In this document: positions 18,895-28,682 of the stretch, in pieces
Layout of the letters: the number at the start of each line of letters is the position of its first letter
Numbering within the stretch: the first letter of the stretch is position 1
Assembly: GCF_003061515.1 (NCBI RefSeq)
Contig: NZ_CP028924.1
Span: 2,480,001 to 2,544,000 of the forward strand
Origin: Colwellia sp. Arc7-D
GTDB lineage: Bacteria > Pseudomonadota > Gammaproteobacteria > Enterobacterales > Alteromonadaceae
Reading direction: 5' to 3'
DNA: 64,000 nt
Program-made: the position numbers and the translations under genes
Notes under the pieces: generated by a model
Database searches by the model: none
What the model was told of the DNA's origin: nothing
What the model saw: the letters and a program-made list of their open reading frames with translations, nothing else

Positions 18895-19284
18895 ATGAGC
18901 GATATTACCCCCGTCACCTACTCTATTGGTGAGTTAGCGAGAGAGTTTGATATTACTACTCGTAGTATCCGTTTTTACGAAGATCAGGGCCTAATACTTC
19001 CGACTCGTAAAGGACAAACAAGAATATACAACCAAAGAGACAGAGTTCGACTAAAGTTAATTCTACGTGGTAAACGCTTAGGTTTTTCACTTGCCGAAAC
19101 CGGTCGTTTGTTTGAGCTTTACGATGCCGATAAATCTAGCGCAACGCAATTAAAAACAATTATGGACTTAATTTCAAATAAAAAGAATGACTTAAATCAA
19201 CAGTTAGAAGATATTCAAGCGGTGTTGATTGAACTAACCGGCTTAGAAACTAACTGTCAAAATGCACTTGCGTCAATTGATTAG
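18895..19284 (+). CDS. liuR: MerR-family regulator LiuR
   Basis: This 129-residue MerR-type regulator has the winged helix-turn-helix at residues 8-75 (YSIGELAREFDITTRSIRFY, then EDQGLILP). A dimerisation coiled coil follows (KKNDLNQQLEDIQAVLIEL). LiuR proteins control branched-chain amino-acid and fatty-acid catabolism in many gammaproteobacteria. The gene is the first of the liu cluster, 77 bases before liuA, and has its own palindromic operator upstream, which implies autoregulation. The divergent thiolase promoter has a matching site. Confidence 0.92.
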   Translation: MSDITPVTYSIGELAREFDITTRSIRFYEDQGLILPTRKGQTRIYNQRDRVRLKLILRGKRLGFSLAETGRLFELYDADKSSATQLKTIMDLISNKKNDLNQQLEDIQAVLIELTGLETNCQNALASID

Positions 19285-19361
19285 TAACAAGCTAAAAACG
19301 AGTAACAACTGGCGCCAGCTACAATGCGTTAACACGATAAATAATTATTAAAGGTAATACT

Positions 19362-20531
19362 ATGATTTCTACTTTCTCATCAATGAATTTTAACTTAGGT
19401 GAAACCGTTGACATGATCCGCGATACGGTAAACGCTTTTGCTCGTGACGAAATTGCGCCGCGTGCAGCTCAAATAGATATTGATAATGAATTTCCTAACG
19501 ACTTATGGCGCAAGTTTGGCGATTTAGGTTTATTAGGTATGACGGTTGATGAGCAATATGGTGGTTCTGGTTTAGGCTACTTAGAGCACATGGTTGCTAT
19601 GCAAGAAATTTCACGTGCTTCTGCTTCTGTAGGTTTAAGTTACGGCGCTATGTCTAACCTATGTTTAAACCAATTAAACAAAAACGGTAGCCATGAGCAA
19701 AAAGAAAAGTACTTACCTAAACTTTGTACCGGTGAACATATTGGCGCACTTGCGATGTCTGAGCCTAATGCTGGTTCTGATGTGGTTAGCATGAAACTTT
19801 CGGCTAAAAAGCAAGGCGACAAGTACATTCTAAATGGCAACAAAATGTGGATCACTAACGGTCCTGACGCCAATGTATTTATTATTTATGCAAAAACCGA
19901 TACTAGCGCGGGTTCAAAAGGCATTACCGCCTTTATCGTTGAACGTGACTACCCAGGTTTTTCACGTCATCAAAAACTCGATAAATTAGGTATGCGTGGC
20001 TCAAACACTTGTGAATTAGTTTTCCAAGATTGTGAAGTACCTGCTGAAAACATTTTAGGTGAAGAAGGCAAAGGCGTGCGCGTATTAATGTCAGGCTTAG
20101 ATTACGAGCGTTTGGTATTAACTGGCGGTCCTCTAGGTATTATGGATGCTTGTATGGACTTAGTTGTACCTTACATTCACGACAGAAAACAATTTGGCCA
20201 AGCCATAGGTGAATTTCAATTAATTCAAGGCAAAATTGCTGACATGTACACGCAAATGAATGCAGCAAAATCTTATGCATATTTATGTGCTATGGCAGCC
20301 GATCGCGGTGAAACAACACGTAAAGATGCTGCAGGTGTCATCTTATACTCTGCTGAATTAGCAACAAAAATGGCACTAGATGCGATTCAATTACTTGGTG
20401 GTAACGGTTACATCAACGAGTTCCCTGCAGGTCGTTTATTACGTGATGCTAAGTTATATGAAATTGGCGCAGGTACATCAGAAATTCGCCGCATGTTAAT
20501 TGGCCGTGAATTGTTCAACGAATCAGTTTAA
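19362..20531 (+). CDS. liuA: Isovaleryl-CoA dehydrogenase
   Basis: This 389-residue FAD enzyme oxidises isovaleryl-CoA to 3-methylcrotonyl-CoA, the first committed step of leucine breakdown. It shows [18 protein letters not shown] and [13 protein letters not shown] of the acyl-CoA dehydrogenase fold. [21 protein letters not shown] carries the Glu expected as catalytic base in isovaleryl-CoA dehydrogenases, on helix G and not near the C-terminus. The start is ATG with AAAGG in front. It begins the liuABCDE gene order, which makes the substrate assignment firm. A large palindrome starts at its stop codon. Confidence 0.95.
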   Translation: MISTFSSMNFNLGETVDMIRDTVNAFARDEIAPRAAQIDIDNEFPNDLWRKFGDLGLLGMTVDEQYGGSGLGYLEHMVAMQEISRASASVGLSYGAMSNLCLNQLNKNGSHEQKEKYLPKLCTGEHIGALAMSEPNAGSDVVSMKLSAKKQGDKYILNGNKMWITNGPDANVFIIYAKTDTSAGSKGITAFIVERDYPGFSRHQKLDKLGMRGSNTCELVFQDCEVPAENILGEEGKGVRVLMSGLDYERLVLTGGPLGIMDACMDLVVPYIHDRKQFGQAIGEFQLIQGKIADMYTQMNAAKSYAYLCAMAADRGETTRKDAAGVILYSAELATKMALDAIQLLGGNGYINEFPAGRLLRDAKLYEIGAGTSEIRRMLIGRELFNESV

Positions 20532-20648
20532 TTTAACTTTTTCTCATTGCCAATGAGCGCGACTTCTCGGTGCAAAATACTTACGCGGACAACTATGCGT
20601 AGTATTTTCCGAGAGCTCGCTTCATTGGCTTCGATCAAAGTTAAATTT
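20530..20648. repeat. Roughly 117-bp imperfect palindrome between liuA and liuB
   Basis: The left arm (20530-20586) and the right arm (20597-20648) are imperfect reverse complements around a loop of about ten bases. Matching blocks include AATTTAACTTT at the outer ends, GCCAATG, CTCGG, AAAATAC and ACGC near the loop. It starts on the liuA stop codon. It is too long for a plain terminator and has no T-tract at the stem base, though an ATTTTT follows. It resembles a dispersed palindromic repeat or MITE-like element, and may partly stop transcription or protect liuA mRNA. The rest of the 338-base gap up to liuB is AT-rich with no gene. Confidence 0.7.
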
Positions 20649-20869
20649 TTATACAAAAAGTCCTTCAGTGACTATTGCTATTGAACACTTATGACTAATG
20701 AAATATCGCACTAAGTACTTAATTAGCTGACTAATATAAGTAGAGAATTAAATACTAAACTAAGTGCTGAAGTTAAAATCAGTGAATCGACAACAATATT
20801 AATATGCTCTGACGAAGCAAAAGATTAACAGAACGCATTACACAGCGTTTAACAATAAAAGGTTATACC

Positions 20870-22477
20870 GTGGCTAAGATAATATCGAAAATTAATCCCC
20901 GCAGCCCTGAATTCATCGAAAATGCTGCTCATATGCAAGTGCAAGTTGATGATTTAAAAATAAAGCTAGAGGCAATAAAACTCGGAGGCGGTGAACGTAG
21001 CCGCGAACGTCATTTATCGCGTGGAAAGCTTTTACCTAGAGATCGAGTTTACGCCCTACTAGACCCCGGCTCGGCCTTTCTTGAATTATCACAATTAGCC
21101 GCCTATCAAGTTTATGAAGATAACGTACCTGCTGCCGGTATTATCACAGGCATTGGCCGCGTTGGTGGCCAAGAATGTATTATTGTTGCCAACGACGCAA
21201 CGGTAAAAGGTGGCACGTATTTCCCATTAACGGTTAAAAAGCATTTACGCGCGCAAACTATTGCACAAGAAAACAATTTACCTTGTATCTATCTGGTAGA
21301 TTCAGGCGGTGCAAACTTACCTAACCAAGATGACGTTTTTCCTGATAAAGAACATTTTGGACGTATCTTTTTCAATCAAGCCAATATGTCGGCGCAAAGC
21401 ATTCCACAAATTGCCGTAGTTATGGGTTCTTGTACCGCAGGCGGTGCTTATGTGCCTGCCATGGCTGATGAGTCTATTATCGTTAAAGAACAAGGCACTA
21501 TCTTCTTAGCGGGTCCGCCATTAGTTAAAGCGGCAACCGGTGAAGTGGTGAGTGCTGAAGATTTAGGTGGTGCAGATGTTCATTGTCGTACCTCAGGTGT
21601 TGCCGACCACATGGCACAAAATGATCATCACGCCTTAGAAATTGCTCGCAGCGCTATCGGTAACTTAAACCGTGTTAAACCCGTGCAAATGGCAATTAAA
21701 GAAGTGGTTGAACCGGCTTATGCCACCGACGAAGTTTACGGTATCGTACCAAAAGATGCGCGTCAGCCATTTGATGTTCGTGAAATTATCGCCCGTGTTG
21801 TAGACGGTAGTGAATTCGACGAATTTAAAGCGCTTTACGGTACAACCTTAGTTTGTGGGTTCGCTCATATCTACGGTTATCCTGTCGGTATTGTTGCTAA
21901 CAATGGCATATTATTTGGTGAGTCAGCGCAAAAAGGCGCTCATTTTATCGAGCTTTGTGCACAACGAAAAATTCCACTGGTGTTTTTGCAAAACATTACT
22001 GGCTTTATGGTGGGTCAGCAATATGAAGCTGGCGGTATCGCAAAACACGGCGCAAAAATGGTAACCGCTGTTGCCACCGCGCAAGTACCAAAATTTACTA
22101 TTTTAATTGGTGGTAGTTTTGGAGCAGGTAACTACGGCATGTGTGGCCGTGCTTACGACCCACGTTTTCTATTTATGTGGCCAAACTCACGTATATCAGT
22201 CATGGGTGGCGAGCAAGCCGCTGGCGTTTTAGCACAAGTTAAGCGTGATCAAAAAGAAAAACTTGGCGAACAATGGAGTGCTGAAGAAGAAGCAAACTTC
22301 AAACAACCGATTATTGATGATTACGAACACCAAGGTCATCCATATTACGCGTCTGCCCGTTTATGGGATGACGGCGTAATCGACCCAGCAGATACTCGTC
22401 AAGTACTTGGTTTAGCTATTTCAGCATCATTAAACAAACCTATTAAAGAGACCAAGTTTGGTCTATTTAGAATGTAG
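20870..22477 (+). CDS. liuB: Methylcrotonoyl-CoA carboxylase, carboxyltransferase (beta) subunit
   Basis: This 535-residue carboxyltransferase moves CO2 from carboxybiotin on LiuD to 3-methylcrotonyl-CoA. It contains [27 protein letters not shown] in the N-terminal crotonase-like half and [20 protein letters not shown] in the C-terminal half, both typical of methylcrotonoyl-CoA carboxylases and not propionyl-CoA carboxylases. The start is GTG with AAAAGG about 6 bases before it. It lies 338 bases after liuA, an unusually wide space filled by a palindrome, and 12 bases before liuC. Confidence 0.95.
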   Translation: MAKIISKINPRSPEFIENAAHMQVQVDDLKIKLEAIKLGGGERSRERHLSRGKLLPRDRVYALLDPGSAFLELSQLAAYQVYEDNVPAAGIITGIGRVGGQECIIVANDATVKGGTYFPLTVKKHLRAQTIAQENNLPCIYLVDSGGANLPNQDDVFPDKEHFGRIFFNQANMSAQSIPQIAVVMGSCTAGGAYVPAMADESIIVKEQGTIFLAGPPLVKAATGEVVSAEDLGGADVHCRTSGVADHMAQNDHHALEIARSAIGNLNRVKPVQMAIKEVVEPAYATDEVYGIVPKDARQPFDVREIIARVVDGSEFDEFKALYGTTLVCGFAHIYGYPVGIVANNGILFGESAQKGAHFIELCAQRKIPLVFLQNITGFMVGQQYEAGGIAKHGAKMVTAVATAQVPKFTILIGGSFGAGNYGMCGRAYDPRFLFMWPNSRISVMGGEQAAGVLAQVKRDQKEKLGEQWSAEEEANFKQPIIDDYEHQGHPYYASARLWDDGVIDPADTRQVLGLAISASLNKPIKETKFGLFRM

Positions 22478-22489
22478 GGGTATTTACAT

Positions 22490-23344
22490 ATGTTTTCACA
22501 TACCGATATAAAAAGTTCTAGCGAATTAGTACTGTTCAGCGTTGACAGTCGTGGTGTTGCCACCGTGACCTTAAATAATGCCGATAAACATAATGCGTTT
22601 GACGACACTATTATTTACGCCCTAAACCAACTATTTAAAGCAATAGCACAATGTGATGATATTAATATCATGGTGCTAGCATCAACAGGTAAAAGCTTCT
22701 CTGCAGGCGCAGATTTAAGCTGGATGAAGCGCATGGCATCTTACTCTTATGAAGAGAACTTGTCAGACGCTAACGCCCTTGCGCAAATGCTAAAAAATCT
22801 AAATTTTCTCCCACAACCTACCATAGCTAAAGTGCAAGGTGCTGCTTTTGGTGGTGCCGTTGGGCTAGCCAGTTGTTGCGATATTGTGCTCGCCAGTGAT
22901 AAAGCTAGCTTTTGTTTGAGTGAAGTAAAGCTAGGTTTAATTCCAGCAACTATCAGCCCTTATGTGGTTAATGTCATCGGCCAAAAAGCGAGCCGACGTT
23001 ATTTTCAAACTGCTGAGCGATTTTTTGCTGATAAAGCCCAGCAACTAGGTTTAGTTGATGAAATTTATCCGTTATCAGGGTTAGATACCGCCGTTACTGC
23101 CATGGTAAATACCTTATTGGCTAACGGGCCATCAGCCGTGCGACAAGCAAAACAATTAACACTCGATGTTGCTTACCAAGATATTGACGAAGCATTAATA
23201 AAAAATACCAGTGAGCGTATTGCTGCCATTCGCGTATCAGCAGAAGGTCAAGAAGGCCTTACGGCATTTTTTGAAAAGCGCCAGCCTACATGGCAATCCG
23301 CGCCAAACAACTTAGCAACATCAACAAATAAAGGCGAAGGATAA
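22490..23344 (+). CDS. liuC: 3-methylglutaconyl-CoA hydratase
   Basis: This 284-residue crotonase-family enzyme should hydrate 3-methylglutaconyl-CoA to HMG-CoA. The oxyanion-hole motifs SFSAGADLSWMKRM and GAAFGGAVGLASCCDI are clear, and SEVKLGLIPATISPYV is the typical following helix. It is assigned to this step by position between liuB and liuD, since the fold alone does not fix the substrate. It is spaced 12 bases from liuB and 5 from liuD, so it is surely in the same operon. Confidence 0.92.
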   Translation: MFSHTDIKSSSELVLFSVDSRGVATVTLNNADKHNAFDDTIIYALNQLFKAIAQCDDINIMVLASTGKSFSAGADLSWMKRMASYSYEENLSDANALAQMLKNLNFLPQPTIAKVQGAAFGGAVGLASCCDIVLASDKASFCLSEVKLGLIPATISPYVVNVIGQKASRRYFQTAERFFADKAQQLGLVDEIYPLSGLDTAVTAMVNTLLANGPSAVRQAKQLTLDVAYQDIDEALIKNTSERIAAIRVSAEGQEGLTAFFEKRQPTWQSAPNNLATSTNKGEG

Positions 23345-23349
23345 TACTC

Positions 23350-25362
23350 ATGTTTACTAAAATACTAATTGCCAACCGTGGTGAAATCGCCTGTCGTGTT
23401 ATTAAAACTGCACGAAAAATGGGTATATTAACCGTTGCGGTTTATTCTGATGCTGATGCTGACTCACTGCACGTAAATATGGCTGATGAAGCTATTCACA
23501 TCGGTGGTTCACCATCACGTGAAAGTTACTTATTATCTGAAAAAGTCATTGAAGCAGCTAAGCGCACAGGTGCACAAGCTATTCACCCAGGTTATGGTTT
23601 TCTCTCTGAAAACGCTGAATTTTGTCGTATGTGTGCTAAAGAAGGAATTACCTTTATTGGCCCTCCTGTAGCAGCCATTGAAGCGATGGGCTCTAAGTCT
23701 GCGGCTAAAAATATCATGGAAAAAGCAAACGTACCTTTAGTACCTGGCTACCATGGTGACGACCAATCTGAAGCTGTTATCAAAAAAGCCGCTGACGATA
23801 TGGGCTATCCGGTATTACTAAAAGCTACCGCAGGTGGCGGCGGTAAAGGTATGCGCCAAGTATGGAACGAAAGTGAGTTTTCTGAAGGCTTTGCTGCTGC
23901 TAAGCGCGAAGCAAAATCATCGTTTGGCGACGATACCATGTTGGTTGAAAAATACTTAACCCAGCCTCGTCATGTAGAAATACAAGTATTTTGTGATAAT
24001 CATCAAAATGCCGTTTACTTGTTTGAACGTGATTGTTCAGTACAACGTCGTCATCAAAAAGTAATTGAAGAAGCCCCTGCCTTTAGCATGAGCGAAGAGC
24101 TACGTGCACAAATGGGTGAGTCTGCAATTAAGTCAGCTCAAGCCATTGGTTACCAAGGTGCAGGTACAGTTGAATTTTTACTGGATATTGACGGTTCATT
24201 TTACTTTATGGAAATGAACACCCGCTTACAAGTAGAACACCCTGTTACTGAATTAATTACCGGACAAGACTTAGTAGAATGGCAACTGCGCGTAGCGGCA
24301 GGCGAAGTATTACCTAAAGCTCAACATGAACTAAAAATTAACGGTCATGCTTTTGAAGCGCGAATTTATGCTGAAGACCCAAACAACGACTTTTTACCTG
24401 CAACCGGCACATTAGAGTTTTTACAACCTCCAGTAGAAAGTGAATTTGTTCGTGTAGATACGGGTGTTCGCCAAGGTGACGAAGTTAGCGTGTTTTACGA
24501 TCCAATGATTGCAAAGTTAATTGTTTGGGACGAAAACCGTGAAAAAGCTTTGCAGCGCATGGCAAAAGCCTTATCTGAATACCGTATCAGTGGTGTTACC
24601 ACCAATATTGATTTTCTCTACAACTTAGCAACGTCTGCTCCGTTTGTTAACGCCGAAATTGATACCGGTTTTATCGAGAAAAACCAAGCATTAATATTTC
24701 ATGAAGATGAGCAAGCCCTTGCTGGCGAATTACCAATGGCTGCATTGTATTTAGTGTTATCGCAAGCACAACAAGCGCAAGTAAAAGCGGCGAAAACTAA
24801 CGACCCATTTTCTCCTTGGAATATGACCAATGCATGGCGCTTAAATGAAGCCAATATTCATCATATCGTATTGGCTCATAATGGCACCGAATACCCTATT
24901 GTTGTTGAGCAGAAACGCCAAGGCAGTGGTAGCTATTATTTAATTACCGTTGATGGCAAAACTGTTGATTGCCAAGGTCGTATAGAAAACGATACATTGC
25001 ACGTCAGTATTGACGGTTATCGCAGCCATGCAACCATTGCACAACATGCTAACCAAATTAGCCTTTATCTTCAAAATGGCGTGTTTAACTTCACGCATAT
25101 ATTGCCTGATTGTGGCGATAATAGTAGCGATGATAACCACGGTGGTTTAGTCGCTCCGATGAATGGCACTATGGTGTCGGTATTAATTAAAGCTGGCGAC
25201 AGTGTTATTGCTGACCAACCATTAATGATCATGGAAGCGATGAAAATGGAACATACCATTCGTGCTCCAAGCAACGGTGTTATAGATGCTATTTATTATA
25301 ACGATGGTGATATGGTTGACGGTGGCGCTGAATTAGTCGCCTTTACTGCTGAGGACGAATAA
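23350..25362 (+). CDS. liuD: Methylcrotonoyl-CoA carboxylase, biotin carboxylase/carrier (alpha) subunit
   Basis: This 670-residue protein couples ATP-driven carboxylation of biotin with its carriage. The biotin carboxylase domain opens [14 protein letters not shown] and has the ATP-grasp loop [14 protein letters not shown] and [14 protein letters not shown]. The C-terminal biotinyl domain has EAMKMEH, the Lys near residue 632 being the biotinylation site. A middle section joins the two halves, as in acyl-CoA carboxylase alpha subunits. Its stop codon overlaps the liuE start by one base (TAATG), implying translational coupling. Confidence 0.96.
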   Translation: MFTKILIANRGEIACRVIKTARKMGILTVAVYSDADADSLHVNMADEAIHIGGSPSRESYLLSEKVIEAAKRTGAQAIHPGYGFLSENAEFCRMCAKEGITFIGPPVAAIEAMGSKSAAKNIMEKANVPLVPGYHGDDQSEAVIKKAADDMGYPVLLKATAGGGGKGMRQVWNESEFSEGFAAAKREAKSSFGDDTMLVEKYLTQPRHVEIQVFCDNHQNAVYLFERDCSVQRRHQKVIEEAPAFSMSEELRAQMGESAIKSAQAIGYQGAGTVEFLLDIDGSFYFMEMNTRLQVEHPVTELITGQDLVEWQLRVAAGEVLPKAQHELKINGHAFEARIYAEDPNNDFLPATGTLEFLQPPVESEFVRVDTGVRQGDEVSVFYDPMIAKLIVWDENREKALQRMAKALSEYRISGVTTNIDFLYNLATSAPFVNAEIDTGFIEKNQALIFHEDEQALAGELPMAALYLVLSQAQQAQVKAAKTNDPFSPWNMTNAWRLNEANIHHIVLAHNGTEYPIVVEQKRQGSGSYYLITVDGKTVDCQGRIENDTLHVSIDGYRSHATIAQHANQISLYLQNGVFNFTHILPDCGDNSSDDNHGGLVAPMNGTMVSVLIKAGDSVIADQPLMIMEAMKMEHTIRAPSNGVIDAIYYNDGDMVDGGAELVAFTAEDE

Positions 25363-26291
25363 TGAGCGCTGTATTTAAACCTACACAACAAAGGTCGTTA
25401 CCAACGTCAGTTAAAATTGTCGAAGTTGGTCCACGTGATGGCCTGCAAAATGAAAAAGTGCAAATCAGCGCCGAAGATAAAATCGAATTAATTGAACAAT
25501 TAGCCGATGCAGGTGTTAGCTACATTGAAAGTGGCAGTTTTGTCTCACCTAAATGGGTGCCACAAATGGCAACGTCTAGCGATGTTTTTAACGGCATTAA
25601 TCGTAAAAAAGGTGTTACGTATGCGGCACTTACACCTAACATGAAAGGCTTTGAAGCCGCCATGGCTGTTAATGCTAATGAAGTGGCTATTTTTGGCGCA
25701 GCCTCTGAAGCCTTCAGTCAAAAAAACATTAATTGCTCAATCGACGAAAGCTTACAGCGCTTCGAACCTATTATGCTGGCCGCCAAGGCAGCTAATATTC
25801 CCGTTCGTGGTTATGTTTCTTGTGTAGTGGGCTGTCCTTACGATGGCGAAATAGCACCTGAGCAAGTTGCCAAAGTTGCCGAGAAGCTATACCAAATGGG
25901 TTGTTACGAAATTTCACTTGGCGACACTATTGGTGTTGGTACACCGGCCAGCGTAAGTGAAATGTTACGTGTGGTTAGTACTAAGGTACCGGTTGAAAAA
26001 TTAGCCGTACACTTCCATGATACATACGGTCAAGCGTTAACCAATATTTACACCGCATTACACGCGGGTGTAAAGGTAGTCGATAGTGCTATTGCAGGAC
26101 TAGGTGGTTGCCCATATGCTAAAGGTGCATCAGGTAATGTTGCGACTGAAGACGTGTTGTACATGCTTAACGGCTTAGGCATAACAACCAATATTGATTT
26201 CGACAAATTGCTCAACGCGGGTTGGTTTATTAGCGACAAGTTAGGTAAAGCCCCCATATCGAAAGTTTCGGTGGCATATCGTGCTAAATAG
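25362..26291 (+). CDS. liuE: Hydroxymethylglutaryl-CoA lyase
   Basis: This 309-residue TIM-barrel enzyme splits HMG-CoA into acetoacetate and acetyl-CoA. The family markers are [10 protein letters not shown] with the catalytic Arg-Asp, [18 protein letters not shown] for the metal ligands, and the [14 protein letters not shown] loop containing the catalytic Cys. It ends the liuABCDE set. The next genes, 133 bases on, encode a CoA-transferase that would activate the acetoacetate it makes. Confidence 0.96.
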   Translation: MSAVFKPTQQRSLPTSVKIVEVGPRDGLQNEKVQISAEDKIELIEQLADAGVSYIESGSFVSPKWVPQMATSSDVFNGINRKKGVTYAALTPNMKGFEAAMAVNANEVAIFGAASEAFSQKNINCSIDESLQRFEPIMLAAKAANIPVRGYVSCVVGCPYDGEIAPEQVAKVAEKLYQMGCYEISLGDTIGVGTPASVSEMLRVVSTKVPVEKLAVHFHDTYGQALTNIYTALHAGVKVVDSAIAGLGGCPYAKGASGNVATEDVLYMLNGLGITTNIDFDKLLNAGWFISDKLGKAPISKVSVAYRAK

Positions 26292-26424
26292 CACGTTAAT
26301 TTGTTTCTGCGCTAGATTGAGCACTTAAGTAAAACTAAAAGTAATTTTGCTAATTCATTTATGAAAATATTAGATGAGTTAGCCAACAAGAATAAAGACA
26401 ACAATTTTTATTGAGGATCAAACA

Positions 26425-27123
26425 ATGGCAGGATTTGACAAAGTAGTGTCAAGCTATGAAGAAGCAATGGAAGGTCTTGAAGACAATATGACCGTTATTG
26501 CAGGTGGCTTTGGTTTATGTGGTATTCCAGAAAACTTAATTAATGAAATTAAACGCAAAGGTACCAAAGGTTTAACCGTAGTATCAAATAATTGCGGCGT
26601 TGACGATTTTGGTCTTGGTATTTTACTTCCTGACCGTCAAATCAAAAAAATCATTGCCTCTTATGTTGGTGAAAATGCCGAATTTGAACGCCAAATGATG
26701 AATGGTGAACTCGACGTTGAATTAACACCACAAGGTACACTAGCAGAAAAAATGCGTGCTGGTGGTGCTGGTATTCCCGCTTTTTTCACTGCTACAGGTT
26801 ACGGAACTCCTGTAGCTGAAGGCAAAGAAGAACGTGAATTTGACGGTAGACATTATATTTTAGAACCGGCAATTAAAGGTGACTTTGCGATTGTAAAAGC
26901 ATGGAAAGCTGATCGTTATGGTAATTTAGTGTTTAGAAAAACTGCGCGTAACTTTAACCCGATGGCGGCAACAGCTGGCAAAATAACCGTGGTAGAAGTG
27001 GAAGAAATAGTTGAACCGGGCGAGTTAGACCCAGATCAAATCCACACACCGGGTATTTATGTAAACCGCTTAATTTTGGGCACATTCGAAAAACGCATTG
27101 AACAGCGCACAATTCGCAGTTAG
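26425..27123 (+). CDS. scoA: 3-oxoacid CoA-transferase, subunit A
   Basis: This 232-residue family I CoA-transferase alpha subunit has the CoA-binding signature [15 protein letters not shown] and later [22 protein letters not shown]. With the next gene it should transfer CoA from succinyl-CoA to acetoacetate. The ATG has GAGGA upstream. It lies 133 bases after liuE and 13 before subunit B. It could be read through from the liu operon or have its own promoter; I saw no LiuR palindrome in the 133-base gap. The acyl-CoA donor (succinyl-CoA or acetyl-CoA) cannot be told from sequence. Confidence 0.92.
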   Translation: MAGFDKVVSSYEEAMEGLEDNMTVIAGGFGLCGIPENLINEIKRKGTKGLTVVSNNCGVDDFGLGILLPDRQIKKIIASYVGENAEFERQMMNGELDVELTPQGTLAEKMRAGGAGIPAFFTATGYGTPVAEGKEEREFDGRHYILEPAIKGDFAIVKAWKADRYGNLVFRKTARNFNPMAATAGKITVVEVEEIVEPGELDPDQIHTPGIYVNRLILGTFEKRIEQRTIRS

Positions 27124-27136
27124 TAAGGAGTAATTT

Positions 27137-27793
27137 ATGGCTTTATCAAGAGAGCAACTAGCACAGCGCGTTGCACAAGAACTACAAGATGGATACTACG
27201 TAAACTTAGGCATAGGTATTCCAACACTGGTGGCAAACTATGTTCCTGAAGGCATGGAAGTTATGCTGCAATCGGAAAATGGTTTACTTGGCATGGGACA
27301 ATTCCCCACTGAAGATGAAATTGACGCTGATTTAATTAATGCAGGCAAACAAACAGTAACCATGGCAAAAGGCGCCTCTATTTTTGACTCCGCTGAATCA
27401 TTCGCCATGATCCGCGGCGGCCATGTCGATTTAACTGTTTTAGGCGCATTTGAAGTTGATGTAAACGGCAACATTGCTTCATATATGATCCCAGGCAAGT
27501 TAATTAAAGGCATGGGCGGCGCGATGGACCTTGTTGCCGGTGCTGATAATATTATAGTTACCATGACCCACGCTTCAAAACACGGTGTTTCTAAATTATT
27601 GAGTAATTGTACCCTGCCGTTAACAGGTAAAGGTTGCATTAAAAAGGTGTTAACTGACCTTGCTTTTATAGAAATTAAAAATGGTAAGTTTTACCTATTA
27701 GAACGTGCACCTGGTGTATCTGTTGAAGAGATAATTTCATTAACTGACGGTGAACTTGTTGTTGAAGGTGAAGTACCTGAGATGCAATTGTAA
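27137..27793 (+). CDS. scoB: 3-oxoacid CoA-transferase, subunit B
   Basis: This 218-residue beta subunit carries the catalytic Glu in QSENGLLGMG, the hallmark of family I CoA-transferases, and GAFEVDVNGNIASYMIPGK. It pairs with the preceding gene to form acetoacetyl-CoA, which the LiuR-linked thiolase would split to acetyl-CoA. GGAG precedes its ATG. An intrinsic terminator follows about 35 bases after the stop. Confidence 0.93.
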   Translation: MALSREQLAQRVAQELQDGYYVNLGIGIPTLVANYVPEGMEVMLQSENGLLGMGQFPTEDEIDADLINAGKQTVTMAKGASIFDSAESFAMIRGGHVDLTVLGAFEVDVNGNIASYMIPGKLIKGMGGAMDLVAGADNIIVTMTHASKHGVSKLLSNCTLPLTGKGCIKKVLTDLAFIEIKNGKFYLLERAPGVSVEEIISLTDGELVVEGEVPEMQL

Positions 27794-27827
27794 AAATTAT
27801 ACTTGCAACTAAATCAATAACATAACT

Positions 27828-27848
27828 AGGGGCATCAGCCCCTTTTTT
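27828..27848 (+). terminator. Intrinsic terminator after the CoA-transferase genes
   Basis: AGGGGC and GCCCCT pair around ATCA, followed by a run of T. This ends the liu-sco transcription unit. Confidence 0.9.
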
Positions 27849-27925
27849 ATTCCCAAAGTTTTATTTCAAATGGCTATATTATCATTAAAAACCTTACTTT
27901 TTTTGTACAAAAAGTTACACTTAGG

Positions 27926-27954
27926 TTGCAATTGGTTAAGATTTTAGGGATACT
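27926..27954 (+). promoter_or_regulatory. Probable promoter of the riboswitch-DUF3718 unit
   Basis: TTGCAA at 27926-27931 and GATACT at 27949-27954 are spaced 17 bases apart. The predicted start of transcription, near 27961, falls right at the 5' edge of the c-di-GMP aptamer, which supports the assignment. Confidence 0.5.
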
Positions 27955-27960
27955 GAAATT

Positions 27961-28081
27961 GACAAAGAAAAGGCAAAACACGCGAAAACGTGTTACGCAA
28001 AACCACCGGTCTAAGGATAAACATAACGTTTATCTATGACAGCGGAGTTACCGTGTTATTAGGTACATCCTGTGGTTTTTT
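27961..28081 (+). ncRNA. Cyclic di-GMP-I (GEMM-I) riboswitch with expression platform
   Basis: The conserved GEMM-I elements appear in order. GGCAAA is at 27972-27977. A hairpin (AACACG/CGTGTT) has a GAAA-containing loop. ACGCAAA leads into CCACCGGTCTAAGG. A variable arm with perfect stem GATAAAC/GTTTATC follows at 28016-28034, and then ATGACAGCGGAGTTACCG. Downstream, CCTGTGGT (28069-28076) followed by T6 can pair with ACCACCGG of the aptamer (28002-28009; 7 of 8 pairs). Folding of the aptamer on c-di-GMP would compete with that pairing. This suggests a transcriptional switch, with ligand favouring read-through; the direction is inferred. It controls the exported DUF3718 gene that starts 41 bases later. 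Confidence 0.93.
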
Positions 28082-28121
28082 CTTTTACTAACTCTAATTT
28101 ATAATTATAAAGGTTATTAAA

Positions 28122-28481
28122 ATGAAAAAATTATTACTAGTTACAACCATTACTGCTTTAACGATGACGTCTATTGTATCCGCCCCGAAAGCACAAGCTG
28201 CTAACGTAGCACAAAGTGTTTGTGAGTATGTTGCTGCTGACGACAAGAAACGTATGCGTTCATTCTTAAAGACGAATAAATTAAAAATTCGTAATATCTT
28301 CTCAGGTATTATGTGTAACGGTCAAAACTTGTTAGAATTCGCAGCTACTAAAGGTTCAGTTAAAACCGGCTCTTTGATGATTAGTAAATTACCAAAGAAA
28401 ACGATTTCAGCTAACTTAGCGCTTATTCAAAATGGATCGCAACCATTAATCGACGCTGCAAACGAACGCGTTAGCAGTTAG
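28122..28481 (+). CDS. Exported DUF3718 protein under c-di-GMP riboswitch control
   Basis: This 119-residue protein has a Sec signal peptide ending at about residue 26 (APKAQA). The mature part of about 90 residues has two cysteines (VCEYVAADDKKRMR and IMCNGQNLLEFAA) that may form a disulfide. The pattern matches the DUF3718 family, small exported proteins of Alteromonadales with no known function. Control by c-di-GMP suggests a role in surface attachment or envelope change. A divergent paralogue is encoded at 61689-62042 with the same cysteine positions. The gene is monocistronic, ending in a strong terminator. Confidence 0.88.
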   Translation: MKKLLLVTTITALTMTSIVSAPKAQAANVAQSVCEYVAADDKKRMRSFLKTNKLKIRNIFSGIMCNGQNLLEFAATKGSVKTGSLMISKLPKKTISANLALIQNGSQPLIDAANERVSS

Positions 28482-28554
28482 ATATTTATTTTCTTATAGG
28501 CGTTTAACTTATCGTAAGTTCTATGTTTTATTAGTTAATAATTCTGTGTCATTA

Positions 28555-28583
28555 AAAAGGTCAGCTTTAGCTGGCCTTTTTTT
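28555..28583 (+). terminator. Intrinsic terminator after the DUF3718 gene
   Basis: AGGTCAGC and GCTGGCCT form an 8-bp stem (one G-T pair) around TTTA, followed by seven T. Confidence 0.9.
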
Positions 28584-28682
28584 CACCTGAAAATCACCAA
28601 AAACTAATTTCAGCTAGTAACGCTAGCGAAAACTGACTAAAATCACGTCAATATTTTCTATTAATAAAAATCGGTTTCATGA

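Noticed and set aside
27238..27639. Minus-strand frame of 133 codons opposite scoB
   Set aside because: Antisense shadow of a conserved gene with no supporting features.
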